Below are positions 39,938 through 48,393 of a stretch of 64,000 nt of DNA, in pieces (position 1 is the stretch's first letter; every line of letters starts with the position of its first letter). Origin of the DNA: JAKOUY01 sp037045185 (GTDB lineage Bacteria; Actinomycetota; Acidimicrobiia; Acidimicrobiales; Ilumatobacteraceae). The DNA lies in the NCBI GenBank assembly GCA_037045185.1, contig JBAOHQ010000008.1, positions 248,001-312,000 of the forward strand, given 5' to 3'. Position numbers and translations under genes: made by a program. The notes under the pieces are model-generated. The model was not told the origin of the DNA, made no database searches, and saw nothing but the letters and a program-made list of their open reading frames with translations.

Positions 39938-41381
39938 GCGCAACCCGTACCCGATGCTGGTTGGCGCGGCCCTCGTTCCGGCCCTCGTCCTGTTCGGGTT
40001 GTGGCAACTCGCCGACAGCCAAGTCGGTGAGCCGGCCGCGGTAGCGCCGGCCACCGTTCCGAAGCCGGGTGGCCCCGTCGGGATGCGCACACCGCTGCTC
40101 AGCACCCGGCGGACGCCGGGGCTGCTGTCGGCCGACATGAACGTCGCCGCCTTCGCCGCGGCGCTGCAGCCCTTTGCCGACAGCCTGCCGGCCGAGTCGT
40201 GCCTGGCGGTCTCGGTCAACGGGGTGCCCGCCAACGCCACCCGCGCCGATGATCTGCTGCGCCCGGCCAGCAACGTCAAACTGCTCGTCGCCGCGGTGGC
40301 CGACGCCCTGATGGGCCCCGAGTTCCGCTTCACGACCTCGGTGAAGGCCACCGTCGGCGCCGGTGGCGTCGTCGACGGAGACCTCTACCTGGTGGGCGGT
40401 GGCGATCCGGTGCTCAGCGAACCGTGGTGGCAGACCTCGGGCATCACGCTGCTGCCGCCGAACGTGATCACCGACATCACCAAGCTGGCCGATCAGGTCA
40501 AAGCCGCCGGGGTCACCAAGATCACCGGATCGGTGATCGGCGATGACACCCGCTACGACGACGAACGCTTCGCCCCCACCGTGCCCAAGCAGGTGAAGAG
40601 CCAGTTGGAGGCCCTCCCGGTCAGCGCCTTGGAGGTCAACGACACCCGCGTGAACAACCAGTTGGCGCTCGACCGGCCCACCGTGGCCAGCGCCCGGGTG
40701 TTCGCCAAGCTGCTCAAGGACCGGGGTATCGAGATCGGCGGCAACTCCGACGAGGCGGCCACGCCGGAGGGCACCCCGGAGATCGCCACGATCCAGTCGG
40801 CGCCGCTGCCGCAGATCCTCCACGAGATGCTGGCACAGAGTGACAACCTCACCGCCGAGATGATGCTGAAGGAGATCGCCGTGCAGAGCAAGCGGCCCGG
40901 GACGCGCCAGGAAGGGATCAAGATCGTCACGGACACGGTGCAGTCCTGGGGCGCCGCGGTCGGGTCGGTGGCCATTGTCGACGGCTCGGGGATCTCCGAC
41001 GAGAACCGGGTGACCTGCAACGCGCTGCTCACCGTGCTGCGCCACGGCAACATCGCCGGCCCGGTGGGCAAGGGGCTGGCGGTGCTGGGCGAGGGCGGCA
41101 CCACGCTGGACGGGGTGCTGACGAGCTCTCCGGCCGCCGGCAAGCTGCGGGCCAAGACCGGCACGCTGACCAACGCCGACGGGGTCAAGAACAAGCCGGG
41201 CGCCAAGACGCTGGCGGGGTACTACCCGGTGGAGGGCGGCGGCCAGATCGAGTTCGCCATCCTGTTGAACGGTGAGTCGATCACCAACAAGAACACCTAC
41301 CGCAAGTACTGGGAGCAGCTCTTCAAGATCCTCGCCGAGTACCCCCAGGGTCCGACGGCGGCGGTGCTGGCGCCGGCATAG
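39930..41381 (+). CDS. dacB: D-alanyl-D-alanine carboxypeptidase/endopeptidase (PBP4, peptidase S13)
   Basis: 483 residues. One N-terminal transmembrane segment (about 8-27), then a periplasmic-type S13 domain. Ser114-x-x-Lys117 sits in RPASNVKLL, the S-x-N triad in AQSDNLTAEMM and the KTG box in LRAKTGTL. It trims stem peptides or cleaves 4-3 cross-links in peptidoglycan. Its start overlaps the synthetase stop by 8 bp. No frame damage. Confidence 0.92.
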   Translation: MRRRNPYPMLVGAALVPALVLFGLWQLADSQVGEPAAVAPATVPKPGGPVGMRTPLLSTRRTPGLLSADMNVAAFAAALQPFADSLPAESCLAVSVNGVPANATRADDLLRPASNVKLLVAAVADALMGPEFRFTTSVKATVGAGGVVDGDLYLVGGGDPVLSEPWWQTSGITLLPPNVITDITKLADQVKAAGVTKITGSVIGDDTRYDDERFAPTVPKQVKSQLEALPVSALEVNDTRVNNQLALDRPTVASARVFAKLLKDRGIEIGGNSDEAATPEGTPEIATIQSAPLPQILHEMLAQSDNLTAEMMLKEIAVQSKRPGTRQEGIKIVTDTVQSWGAAVGSVAIVDGSGISDENRVTCNALLTVLRHGNIAGPVGKGLAVLGEGGTTLDGVLTSSPAAGKLRAKTGTLTNADGVKNKPGAKTLAGYYPVEGGGQIEFAILLNGESITNKNTYRKYWEQLFKILAEYPQGPTAAVLAPA

Positions 41382-41385
41382 ACCC

Positions 41386-41988
41386 GTGGCCAGCGAGCTG
41401 CCGATGTTCCCGCTGGGCGCCGTGCTGCTCCCCGGCGAGGCGCTGCCGTTGCACGTGTTCGAGCCTCGTTACCTGGAGATGATGCGCGTCTGCCTGGCCG
41501 CTGACGAGCCGTGCTTCGGCGTGGTGCTCATCGCCCGTGGCCGGGAGGTGGGCGGCGGCGAGGCCCGCCACGACGTCGGCACGCTGGCCCGGATCATCCG
41601 CGTCGCCACCACCCCGCAGGGCACGCTGTCGGTGGTGGCGGTGGGGACAAACCGGATCAAGGTGGTGCAATGGTTGACCGACGACCCGTACCCCCGCGCC
41701 ATGGTCGTCCACCTCGACGACGCCGGCGACCCGGGCGACGAGCAGGACCGGTCACCCACCGGTGGGCTCGCCGACCTGGCCAAGCTTGCCGATCGTGTCC
41801 GCCGCCAGGCCGTCGACCTCGGTGACCTCGACGCCGGCACTCCGGCGTCGGTGCTGCCCCTCGGTCAGCACGACCGCTACCGGCTGTTGTGCGCCGGCGG
41901 CCCGGCGCAGCGTTCGGCGCTGCTGGGCGAGTTGCTCGGCGAGTTGGACGAGATCCAGCGGTTCCGTCTCGGCCTGCCTAACATGTGA
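41386..41988 (+). CDS. LON substrate-binding (LAN) domain protein
   Basis: About 200 residues made of one N-terminal Lon-type PUA-like domain: LPMFPLGAVLLPGEALPLHVFEPRYLEM is a clear entry, and GVVLIARGREVGGGE follows. There is no AAA+ or protease domain. Stand-alone LON-domain proteins are widespread and functionally undefined; cereblon shares the fold. The end is helical. Start GTG 41386 lies 4 bp after the dacB stop. Confidence 0.85.
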   Translation: MASELPMFPLGAVLLPGEALPLHVFEPRYLEMMRVCLAADEPCFGVVLIARGREVGGGEARHDVGTLARIIRVATTPQGTLSVVAVGTNRIKVVQWLTDDPYPRAMVVHLDDAGDPGDEQDRSPTGGLADLAKLADRVRRQAVDLGDLDAGTPASVLPLGQHDRYRLLCAGGPAQRSALLGELLGELDEIQRFRLGLPNM

Positions 41989-41991
41989 CCC

Positions 41992-42315
41992 GTGAGTGAC
42001 AACAGCCCGGGACAACTCGGCGAGGCGATCCAGCTCGTCAAGGACTACGCCCGGCAGGAGACGATCGGGCCACTCAAAGGGGCTGGGCGGTGGATCGCCA
42101 GGGGCCTGGCCGGGGCGCTGCTGCTGGCGGTGGGCGCCTTCTTCGTCATCCTCGGGGTCCTCCGGCTCGTCCAGACCGAGGCCCCCGGCACGTTCCACGG
42201 GCGATGGATGAGCCTGCTCCCGTACGTCATCGCCCTGCTAGCCGCGGTCGCCGTGATCGGCATCGCCGTCTGGCGGATGACCAAGCCCACGCTGCAGAAG
42301 GAGAAGCGTCCGTGA
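41992..42315 (+). CDS. Membrane protein with two helices, holin-like topology
   Basis: 107 residues. An amphipathic N terminus (about 1-35, with QLVKDYARQETIGPLKGAGR) precedes two transmembrane segments (about 36-58 and 73-93) and a basic tail. This is the layout of the actinobacterial phage-holin-superfamily III or Act-type small membrane proteins. The start GTG 41992 follows the LON gene by 3 bp. It overlaps the next small gene by 4 bp. Function unknown. Confidence 0.72.
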   Translation: MSDNSPGQLGEAIQLVKDYARQETIGPLKGAGRWIARGLAGALLLAVGAFFVILGVLRLVQTEAPGTFHGRWMSLLPYVIALLAAVAVIGIAVWRMTKPTLQKEKRP

Positions 42316-42518
42316 CCGACGCCCGCATCACCCGTGACGACCTCGAGGCCAAGTTCCGCTCGCTGCAAGACGGCGTCCAGACCAAGGTCAAGGACAAGAA
42401 GCAGACCCTGATGACAGCGGCGGCCGCCGGCGGCGTCGTCCTGCTGGTGCTCTTCTTCCTGCTGGGCAAGCGCAGCGGCAAGAAGAAGACCACCCTCGTC
42501 GAGATCCGTAGAGTCTGA
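42312..42518 (+). CDS. Small single-pass membrane protein
   Basis: 68 residues. A charged N terminus, probably coiled (RDDLEAKFRSLQDGVQTKVK), leads to one transmembrane helix (AAAAGGVVLLVLFFLLG) and a Lys-rich tail. It is coupled to the previous membrane protein by a GTGA overlap, so the two may form a complex. No family recognised. Confidence 0.7.
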   Translation: MTDARITRDDLEAKFRSLQDGVQTKVKDKKQTLMTAAAAGGVVLLVLFFLLGKRSGKKKTTLVEIRRV

Positions 42519-42523
42519 GCCCG

Positions 42524-42781
42524 ATGAGCGCCCGGCGCAGGCCGTCCCTGCTGTCCCCGCTGGCCCTGGCGCGCCGCAAGTCGGTCCGCCAAGGGTTCCT
42601 CGGTGGTGACCGGACGTGGATGGTGATCGGGGCGATGGTGTGGGTGCCGCGGCTGCTCCGCCGGCTGTTCGGGCGGACCCCCGAGGTGGTCGCCAGTGAG
42701 GTGCTGCAGCCGGGGGAGCGCCTGGTGCTGACCACCATTCCGCGCCAGACCCGCGAGCAGCGGCGGGCGTTGAAGCGTTGA
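42524..42781 (+). CDS. Small basic protein of unknown function
   Basis: 85 residues, Arg-rich, with one hydrophobic stretch (TWMVIGAMVWVPRLL) and a short beta-like end (GERLVLTTIP). It overlaps the ubiquitin-like gene by 4 bp and therefore may be translated together with it. Nothing links it to sulfur transfer apart from position. Confidence 0.65.
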   Translation: MSARRRPSLLSPLALARRKSVRQGFLGGDRTWMVIGAMVWVPRLLRRLFGRTPEVVASEVLQPGERLVLTTIPRQTREQRRALKR

Positions 42782-42975
42782 AGGTCCTGCTGCGCAACCC
42801 GCGGCGCGAGGTCGAGCTCCGTGGTGGTCGTCCGGTCAGCGCGGTGCTGCGTGAACTGGACCTCAACCGCGAGTCACACCTGGTGATCCGCAACGGCACG
42901 CTGGTCCCCGACGACGCCGTGCTCGACGACGACGACACCGTCGAGATCCGCCCGGTCATCTCCGGCGGCTGCTGA
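42778..42975 (+). CDS. Ubiquitin-like sulfur carrier, ThiS/MoaD fold (TtuB-like)
   Basis: 65 residues with the beta-grasp pattern KVLLRNPRREVEL, HLVIRNGTLVP, DDTVEIRPVISGG. It begins with TTG, fixed by the 4-bp overlap with the previous stop. The C terminus is Gly-Gly-Cys, one residue longer than the Gly-Gly end that is normally adenylated and thiocarboxylated. It overlaps ttuA by one base, so it probably donates sulfur for tRNA 2-thiolation. A MoaD or ThiS role is less likely because no molybdopterin or thiamine genes are near. Confidence 0.8.
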   Translation: MKVLLRNPRREVELRGGRPVSAVLRELDLNRESHLVIRNGTLVPDDAVLDDDDTVEIRPVISGGC

Positions 42976-43940
42976 TGGTCGCCTCGCATTCCAAGTGCCG
43001 GGTCTGCAAGGGCCCGGCCGTGATCGACCTGCCGCGACACAACGCCAAGTTCTGCGCCCACCACTTCCTGGAGCTGTGCCGCCGCCAGGTGGTGAAGGCG
43101 ATCGACGGGTTCGGGATGCTGCAGCGCGACGACCGCATCCTGGTCGCCGTGTCGGGCGGCAAGGACAGCCTGGCGGCGTGGGACCTGCTGGTGGAGCTGG
43201 GTTACCAGGCCGACGGGCTGTACGTCGGGTTGGGCATCGGTGACTACAGCGACGTCTCCGGGCAGTACGCCACCGCCTTTGCCGCCGAGCGCGGCCTCAC
43301 GCTGCACACGGTCGATCTGCGCCAGGAGTACGGCTACGACATCCCCACGGCGGCACGGGCCACCAGGCGGGTGCCGTGCTCGGCATGCGGCGCCTCCAAG
43401 CGGCACCTGTTCGACCGGGCGGCGCTCGACGGTGGCTACACGGTGCTGGTCACCGGGCACAACCTGGATGACGAGGCCGCCGTGCTGTTCGGCAACACGC
43501 TGCGCTGGGACGTGCCGTACCTGGCCCGCCAACTCCCCGTCCTCGCGGCGCGCCACGGGTTCCCCAAGAAGGTCAAGCCGCTGTGCCGGCTCACCGAACG
43601 GGAGACCGCGGCGTGGTGCGTCGTGCGTGGCATCGACTACCTGGTGGAGGAGTGCCCGATGGCCGCCGGCAATCGGCACCTGGCCTACAAGGCGGCGTTG
43701 AACGCCATCGAGGAGCAATCACCCGGGACCAAGGCGTCGTTCTACCTGAACTTCATCGAGCGGATGGCCCCACTGCTCGCCGGTGAGCGGGCAGAGGGTG
43801 ACGACCTGCACCCCTGCCAGCGGTGTGGCGCTCCCACGACCGGCGAGATCTGCGCCTTCTGCCGGGTGGTGGAGAAGTCGGCGGCCCACGAACCCGTCAG
43901 CGTCGAGGTGCTCCTGGGCAGGAAGGGACGTGTCGCATGA
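42975..43940 (+). CDS. ttuA: tRNA 2-thiouridine(54) synthetase, TtuA type
   Basis: 321 residues. An N-terminal zinc site with Cys8, Cys11, Cys27 and His30 comes first. The ATP pyrophosphatase loop VAVSGGKDS (Ser60-Ser65) follows. Putative Fe-S ligands are Cys135, Cys138 and Cys227, and a second zinc finger is formed by Cys281, Cys284, Cys293 and Cys296. The spacings 3-16-3, 3-89 and 3-9-3 match what I recall for Thermus TtuA. The enzyme replaces O2 of U54/T54 in the T-loop with sulfur from the carrier protein. TtcA (C32) is the nearest alternative, but the zinc fingers and the carrier gene favour TtuA. Coupled to trmI. Confidence 0.88.
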   Translation: MVASHSKCRVCKGPAVIDLPRHNAKFCAHHFLELCRRQVVKAIDGFGMLQRDDRILVAVSGGKDSLAAWDLLVELGYQADGLYVGLGIGDYSDVSGQYATAFAAERGLTLHTVDLRQEYGYDIPTAARATRRVPCSACGASKRHLFDRAALDGGYTVLVTGHNLDDEAAVLFGNTLRWDVPYLARQLPVLAARHGFPKKVKPLCRLTERETAAWCVVRGIDYLVEECPMAAGNRHLAYKAALNAIEEQSPGTKASFYLNFIERMAPLLAGERAEGDDLHPCQRCGAPTTGEICAFCRVVEKSAAHEPVSVEVLLGRKGRVA

Positions 43941-44714
43941 CTCAGCCGTTCGCCGAGGGAGACCGCTGCCTGCTGCTCGACACCAAGCAGCGCCGCTACC
44001 TCATCACGCTGGCAGCCGGCGCGGAGTTCCACACCCACCACGGGTTGATCCCCCACGAGCAGATCATCGGGAGCGTGGAGGGCCAGGCCCACCGCAGCAC
44101 GCGCAATGCCGTGTACATCGCCCTGCGCCCCACGCTGGAGGACTTCGTGGTGGAGATGCCACGCGGCGCGGCAGGTGATCTACCCCAAGGATCTGGCGCC
44201 GATCTGCATGCTGGCCGACATCGGCCCCGGGGTGCGGGTCTTCGAGACCGGGCTCGGCTCGGGGGCGCTGAGCATGGCCATGCTGCGCTGGGGGGCAGAG
44301 ATCACCGGGTACGAGATCCGCGACGACTTCGCCAACCGGGCCACCGCCAACGTCCGCAGCTTCCTCGGCACCGACGCCCTGTCGCGCTACCACGTCGAGC
44401 TGCGCGACGCCTACGCGGGCATCGACGGGACCTTCGACCGGATGGTGCTGGACCTGCCCGAACCCTGGCAGCTGGTCCCCTTCGCCACCACCGGAGCACT
44501 GCGGCCGGGGGGCATCCTGCTGGCCTATACACCGTCGATCATCCAGGCCAGCCAGGTGCGTGAGGCGATCGCGTCAACGCCGAAGTCGTGGAACGCCACC
44601 CGCACCCTCGAGGTGCTGCACCGCACGTGGCACGTCGAGGGCGCCGCCGTGCGGCCCGACCACCGGATGGTCGCCCACACGGCCTTCCTGACCGTGACCC
44701 GTTACCTGGGCTGA
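43937..44714 (+). CDS. trmI: tRNA (adenine-58-N1)-methyltransferase TrmI (frameshifted as assembled)
   Basis: About 258 residues after correction. The N-terminal beta domain with GLIPHEQIIGSVEGQ precedes the SAM-binding fold with VFETGLGSGALSMAM. Motif DRMVLDLPEPW carries the catalytic Asp. TrmI makes m1A58 in the T-loop and is a homotetramer. The frame shifts within 44164-44170 (gcggcgcggcag), one extra base in a G/C context; QVIYPKDLAPI follows. The ATG overlaps the ttuA stop. In actinobacteria trmI often lies just upstream of the proteasomal ATPase, as here. Confidence 0.92.
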
Positions 44715-44727
44715 GTGCGAGCGCGGA

Positions 44728-44751
44728 ACGGGCGGCCCGCAGGCCGCCCGT
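44728..44751 (+). terminator. Hairpin terminator between trmI and ferredoxin
   Basis: A perfect 10-bp stem (ACGGGCGGCC / GGCCGCCCGT) with a 4-nt loop lies 13 nt after the trmI stop. No T-run follows on the plus strand. Being symmetrical and between convergent genes it could serve both directions. Confidence 0.65.
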
Positions 44752-44781
44752 GTGACGCCAATTCGATTGGTGGCTGAACGA

Positions 44782-45027
44782 TCAGGGTTCGATGAAGATG
44801 CACTCGCCGGGGCATTCCTCGGCGGACTCGATGACCGCGTCGAGCTTGTTGTCCGGGATGTTGGCCATGCCCTCGGCGCCCTGGGGGTTGCCCTTGGCCG
44901 AAGCGAAGATCTTGTCGCCTTCCTTCACGTAGGCCAGCCCGTCGTCGAGCAGCGTGAAGACGTCGGGAGCGATCTCTTCACAGAGACCGTCGCCGGTGCA
45001 CAGATCCTGGTCGATCCAGACCTTCAT
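44782..45027 (-). CDS. Single-cluster ferredoxin
   Basis: 81 residues. The N-terminal WIDQDLCTGDGLCEEIAP and the C-terminal EECPGECI supply the Cys ligands of one cluster. The insertion between them and the Asp-Gly in place of the second Cys are like actinobacterial 3Fe-4S/4Fe-4S ferredoxins that feed P450s or other redox enzymes. ATG 45027 has an AGGAG site. It is divergent from mpa. A link to the Fe-S enzyme TtuA is possible but speculative. Confidence 0.88.
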   Translation of the reverse strand: MKVWIDQDLCTGDGLCEEIAPDVFTLLDDGLAYVKEGDKIFASAKGNPQGAEGMANIPDNKLDAVIESAEECPGECIFIEP

Positions 45028-45131
45028 TGGTGGAACTCCTGATAGTCGAAGGGTCGCCGTGGACTATATCCGCCGGTCCCCGGCGTTTGGCGATTCTTCC
45101 AACATGCATGACAGCGGCGATGCGATGCGTA

Positions 45132-45137
45132 TAGCTT
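45132..45137 (+). promoter_or_regulatory. -10-like hexamer TAGCTT upstream of mpa
   Basis: TAGCTT lies 7 nt before ATG 45145 and marks the start of the Pup-proteasome unit. Confidence 0.5.
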
Positions 45138-45144
45138 CCGGCGC

Positions 45145-46824
45145 ATGGCCGCCACGCCCGAGGAGCTGATCGAGGAGATCAACCAGTTGCGCGCCCGCCT
45201 GGCCGATGCGCCCAAGCGTCAGCGGGCGTTGGAGGAGCGGCTGCTGGAGACTCGTGGCCAGCTGGCCCAGGCGGTTTCACAGAACGAGAAGCTCAGCTAC
45301 ACCTTGCGTGAGGCCCGGGAGCACATCGCCGCGCTGCGCGACGAGGTCGACAAGCTCACCCAGCCGCCGTCGGCGTACGGGGTCGTGGTCGGCCGTAACC
45401 AGGACGGCACCGTCGACGTGCTGGCCAACGGCCGCAAGATGAAGGTCGGCCTGCACCCCGACATCGATCACGAGACGCTGCCACTGGGCAGTGAGGTGGT
45501 GCTCAACGACAGCTTCAACGTCGTGTCCGCCCGCCAGCCCGAGTCCGTCGGTGAGGTCGTCACCATCCGCGAGGTGCTGGAGGACGGGATCCGCGTCGTC
45601 GTCACCGGACGGGCCGACGAGGAGCGGGTGTGCGAGTTGGCCGATGCGGTGCGCGGCACCCACGTGCGCAGCGGCGACACCATGCGCCTCGACCCGCGCA
45701 GCAACCTGCTGCTCGAGTCCCTGCCGCGCCCCGAGGTGGAGGACCTGCTCCTCGAAGAGGTCCCCGACATCAGCTATGCCGACATCGGCGGGCTGGATCA
45801 CCAGATCGAAGAGATCGCCGACGCGGTCGAGTTGCCGTTCCTGCACGCCGACCTGTTCGCCGAGCATCAGCTCCCGGCGCCCAAGGGCATCCTGCTGTAC
45901 GGGCCGCCGGGCTGCGGCAAGACCCTGATCGCCAAGGCGGTGGCCAACAGCCTGGCCAAGAAGGTGGCCGACAAGACGGGCGGGGAGAAGGGCCGCAGCT
46001 ACTTCATCAACATCAAGGGTCCCGAGTTGCTGAACAAGTACGTGGGCGAGACCGAGCGCCAGATCCGCCTGGTGTTCCAGCGCGCCAGGGAAAAGAGCGA
46101 GGAGGGCTGGCCGGTCATCGTCTTCTTCGACGAGATGGACAGCATGTTCCGCACCCGCGGCTCTGGCATCTCCAGCGACATGGAGTCCACCATCGTCCCC
46201 CAACTCCTGGCCGAGATCGACGGCGTCGAGGGGCTGCGCAACGTCATCGTCATCGGTGCGACGAACCGTGAGGACCTCATCGACCCGGCGATCCTGAGGC
46301 CCGGACGGCTGGACGTGAAGATCAAGATCGAGCGCCCCAACGAGGCCGCGGCCCGGCAGATCTTCGCCAGGTACCTCACCGAGGAGATCCCGCTGCACCC
46401 GGGTGCGTCGATCGACGAGATGATCGCCGCGACGGTGGAGGAGATGTACCGGTCCGACGAGTCCAACCAGTTCCTCGAGGTCACCTACCAAAACGGTGAC
46501 AAGGAGACGCTGTACTACAAGGACTTCGCCAGCGGGGCGATGATCGAGAACATCGTCCGCCGGGCCAAGAAGCTGGCCATCAAGCGGGTCATCGCCGGTG
46601 GTGGGCGCGGCGTGCGCACCCAGGACCTGCTGGACTCGATCAAGCAGGAGTACAAAGAGCACGAGGACCTGCCGAACACGACGAACCCGGACGACTGGGC
46701 CAAGATCAGCGGCAAGAAGGGCGAGCGGATCGTCTTCATCCGCACCCTGGTGAAGGGGCCGACGCCGGCCGCACCAGAAGGCGGCCGGGCCATCGAGCGC
46801 GTCGCCACCGGCCAGTACCTCTGA
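45145..46824 (+). CDS. mpa: Proteasomal AAA+ ATPase (Mpa/ARC)
   Basis: 559 residues. An N-terminal coiled coil (about 1-75) captures Pup. Tandem OB domains follow, and then the AAA+ module with Walker A GPPGCGKT at 253-260, Walker B VIVFFDEMD at about 324-332 and the RPGRLD sensor region. The last four residues GQYL are the known signal that docks the ring on the 20S proteasome. It unfolds pupylated proteins for degradation. The stop overlaps the dop ATG by one base. Confidence 0.97.
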   Translation: MAATPEELIEEINQLRARLADAPKRQRALEERLLETRGQLAQAVSQNEKLSYTLREAREHIAALRDEVDKLTQPPSAYGVVVGRNQDGTVDVLANGRKMKVGLHPDIDHETLPLGSEVVLNDSFNVVSARQPESVGEVVTIREVLEDGIRVVVTGRADEERVCELADAVRGTHVRSGDTMRLDPRSNLLLESLPRPEVEDLLLEEVPDISYADIGGLDHQIEEIADAVELPFLHADLFAEHQLPAPKGILLYGPPGCGKTLIAKAVANSLAKKVADKTGGEKGRSYFINIKGPELLNKYVGETERQIRLVFQRAREKSEEGWPVIVFFDEMDSMFRTRGSGISSDMESTIVPQLLAEIDGVEGLRNVIVIGATNREDLIDPAILRPGRLDVKIKIERPNEAAARQIFARYLTEEIPLHPGASIDEMIAATVEEMYRSDESNQFLEVTYQNGDKETLYYKDFASGAMIENIVRRAKKLAIKRVIAGGGRGVRTQDLLDSIKQEYKEHEDLPNTTNPDDWAKISGKKGERIVFIRTLVKGPTPAAPEGGRAIERVATGQYL

Positions 46825-48302
46825 TGGCCATCGCCAAGGTCTGCGGTATCGAGACCGAGTACGGGATCCTCGGGCGCGCCCCGGACCACAACCCGGTGGC
46901 CGCCTCGTCGCTGCTGATCAACGCCTACCTCAGCGCCACCCAGGACACCATCACCTGGGACTTCGACGACGAGCATCCCGGGGCCGACGCCAGGGGCTTC
47001 AGCGTGGACGACCTGCTGGCGCCGTCGATCGAGACCAACCTGGTCAACACCGTGCTGACCAACGGGGCCCGGTACTACGTGGACCATGCCCACCCGGAGA
47101 TCAGCACGCCGGAGTGCCGCACCGCGCTGGACGTGGTGACCTACGACCGAGCCGGCGAGGAGATCGTCCGGGCCAGCATGCGTGCTGCGGCGTCACTCGG
47201 GTCGGAGTTGCTGTGCCACAAGAACAACTCCGACGGCAAGGGCAACAGCTACGGCTGCCACGAGAACTACCTGATGGCCCGGGAAACACCATTCGGCCGG
47301 ATCGTCAACCAGATCACGTCGCACTTCGTCACCCGCCAGATCGCGATCGGGGCCGGCAAGGTGGGCTGCGAGCTCCCCGGTGTCGACGCCTGGGACGTCC
47401 CGTTCCAGATCAGCCAGCGGGCCGACTTCTTCGAGGAGGAGGTGGGGCTGGAGACCACGGTGAAGCGGCCCATCGTCAACACCCGTGACGAGCCACACTG
47501 CGATCCCTCGAAGTACCGCCGCCTGCACGTCATCGTCGGCGACGCCAACATGAGCGAGGTGGCCACCTTCGTCAAGGTCGGCGTGACGGCGCTGCTACTG
47601 GCGATGATCGAAGACGACGCCCTCGGCGACGACCTGGCCCTGGCCAACCCGGTGTCGGCCATCCGCCAGGTGAGCCAGGACCCCTCGCTGCGCCGGACGA
47701 TCCTGCTGCGCACCGGCCAGCGGCTCACCGCGCTCGACGTGCAGTGGGCGCTGTTCGAACGAGCCAGCGCCTACGCCGCGTCGCACGGCCTGACGGCGGT
47801 GGGCGACGACGTGGGCGTGCAGGCCCTGAGGTGGTGGGAGGTCATCCTCACCGGGCTGGAGTCCGACCCGGCGCGGGTGGCCGACGTGGTGGACTGGGTG
47901 GCCAAGCAACGGATGGTCGAGGCCTACTCCGCCCGTCATCAACTGCGCTCCACCGATGCCCGGTTGAAGGCCATCGACTTGCAGTACCACGACATGCGCG
48001 CCGACAAGTGCCTGGCGGGGCGGGCCGGGCTGCGCACGCTGGTCGATCGGACCGACGTGGTGGCGGCGATGGTCCACCCGCCGGTGGACACCCGGGCCTA
48101 CTTCCGCGGGACCTGCCTGGCGAAGTGGCCGGACCAGGTCACCGCAGCCAACTGGGACTCGGTGGTGTTCGACCTCGGCCGTGACCCGCTGCGGCGGGTG
48201 CCGATGATGGAGCCGCTGCGTGGGACGAAGGCCGGGGTCGGTGATCTCATCGACGCCAGCGACACACCCGCCCAGCTGCTGGCCAAGCTCTCGGTCGCCT
48301 GA
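46824..48302 (+). CDS. dop: Deamidase/depupylase of Pup (Dop)
   Basis: 492 residues of the carboxylate-amine ligase fold shared with PafA and glutamine synthetase. The catalytic N terminus KVCGIETEYGI is followed by a variable loop rich in conserved small residues (ILGRAPDHNPVAASSLL), which PafA lacks. GNSYGCHENYL and NTRDEPHCD are shared nucleotide/metal-site segments. Dop deamidates the Gln end of Pup and removes Pup from substrates. Pup here ends in Gln, so Dop is needed. Fixed start by overlap with mpa. Confidence 0.95.
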   Translation: MAIAKVCGIETEYGILGRAPDHNPVAASSLLINAYLSATQDTITWDFDDEHPGADARGFSVDDLLAPSIETNLVNTVLTNGARYYVDHAHPEISTPECRTALDVVTYDRAGEEIVRASMRAAASLGSELLCHKNNSDGKGNSYGCHENYLMARETPFGRIVNQITSHFVTRQIAIGAGKVGCELPGVDAWDVPFQISQRADFFEEEVGLETTVKRPIVNTRDEPHCDPSKYRRLHVIVGDANMSEVATFVKVGVTALLLAMIEDDALGDDLALANPVSAIRQVSQDPSLRRTILLRTGQRLTALDVQWALFERASAYAASHGLTAVGDDVGVQALRWWEVILTGLESDPARVADVVDWVAKQRMVEAYSARHQLRSTDARLKAIDLQYHDMRADKCLAGRAGLRTLVDRTDVVAAMVHPPVDTRAYFRGTCLAKWPDQVTAANWDSVVFDLGRDPLRRVPMMEPLRGTKAGVGDLIDASDTPAQLLAKLSVA

Positions 48303-48393
48303 CCTGGCACGTTCCCAGATCTTCGACGAGTCTCCGACGTTTCCTGGAGCACGTCTCACCCTGCTCTTGCTTCGGGCAGCGCACCATGGCGGG

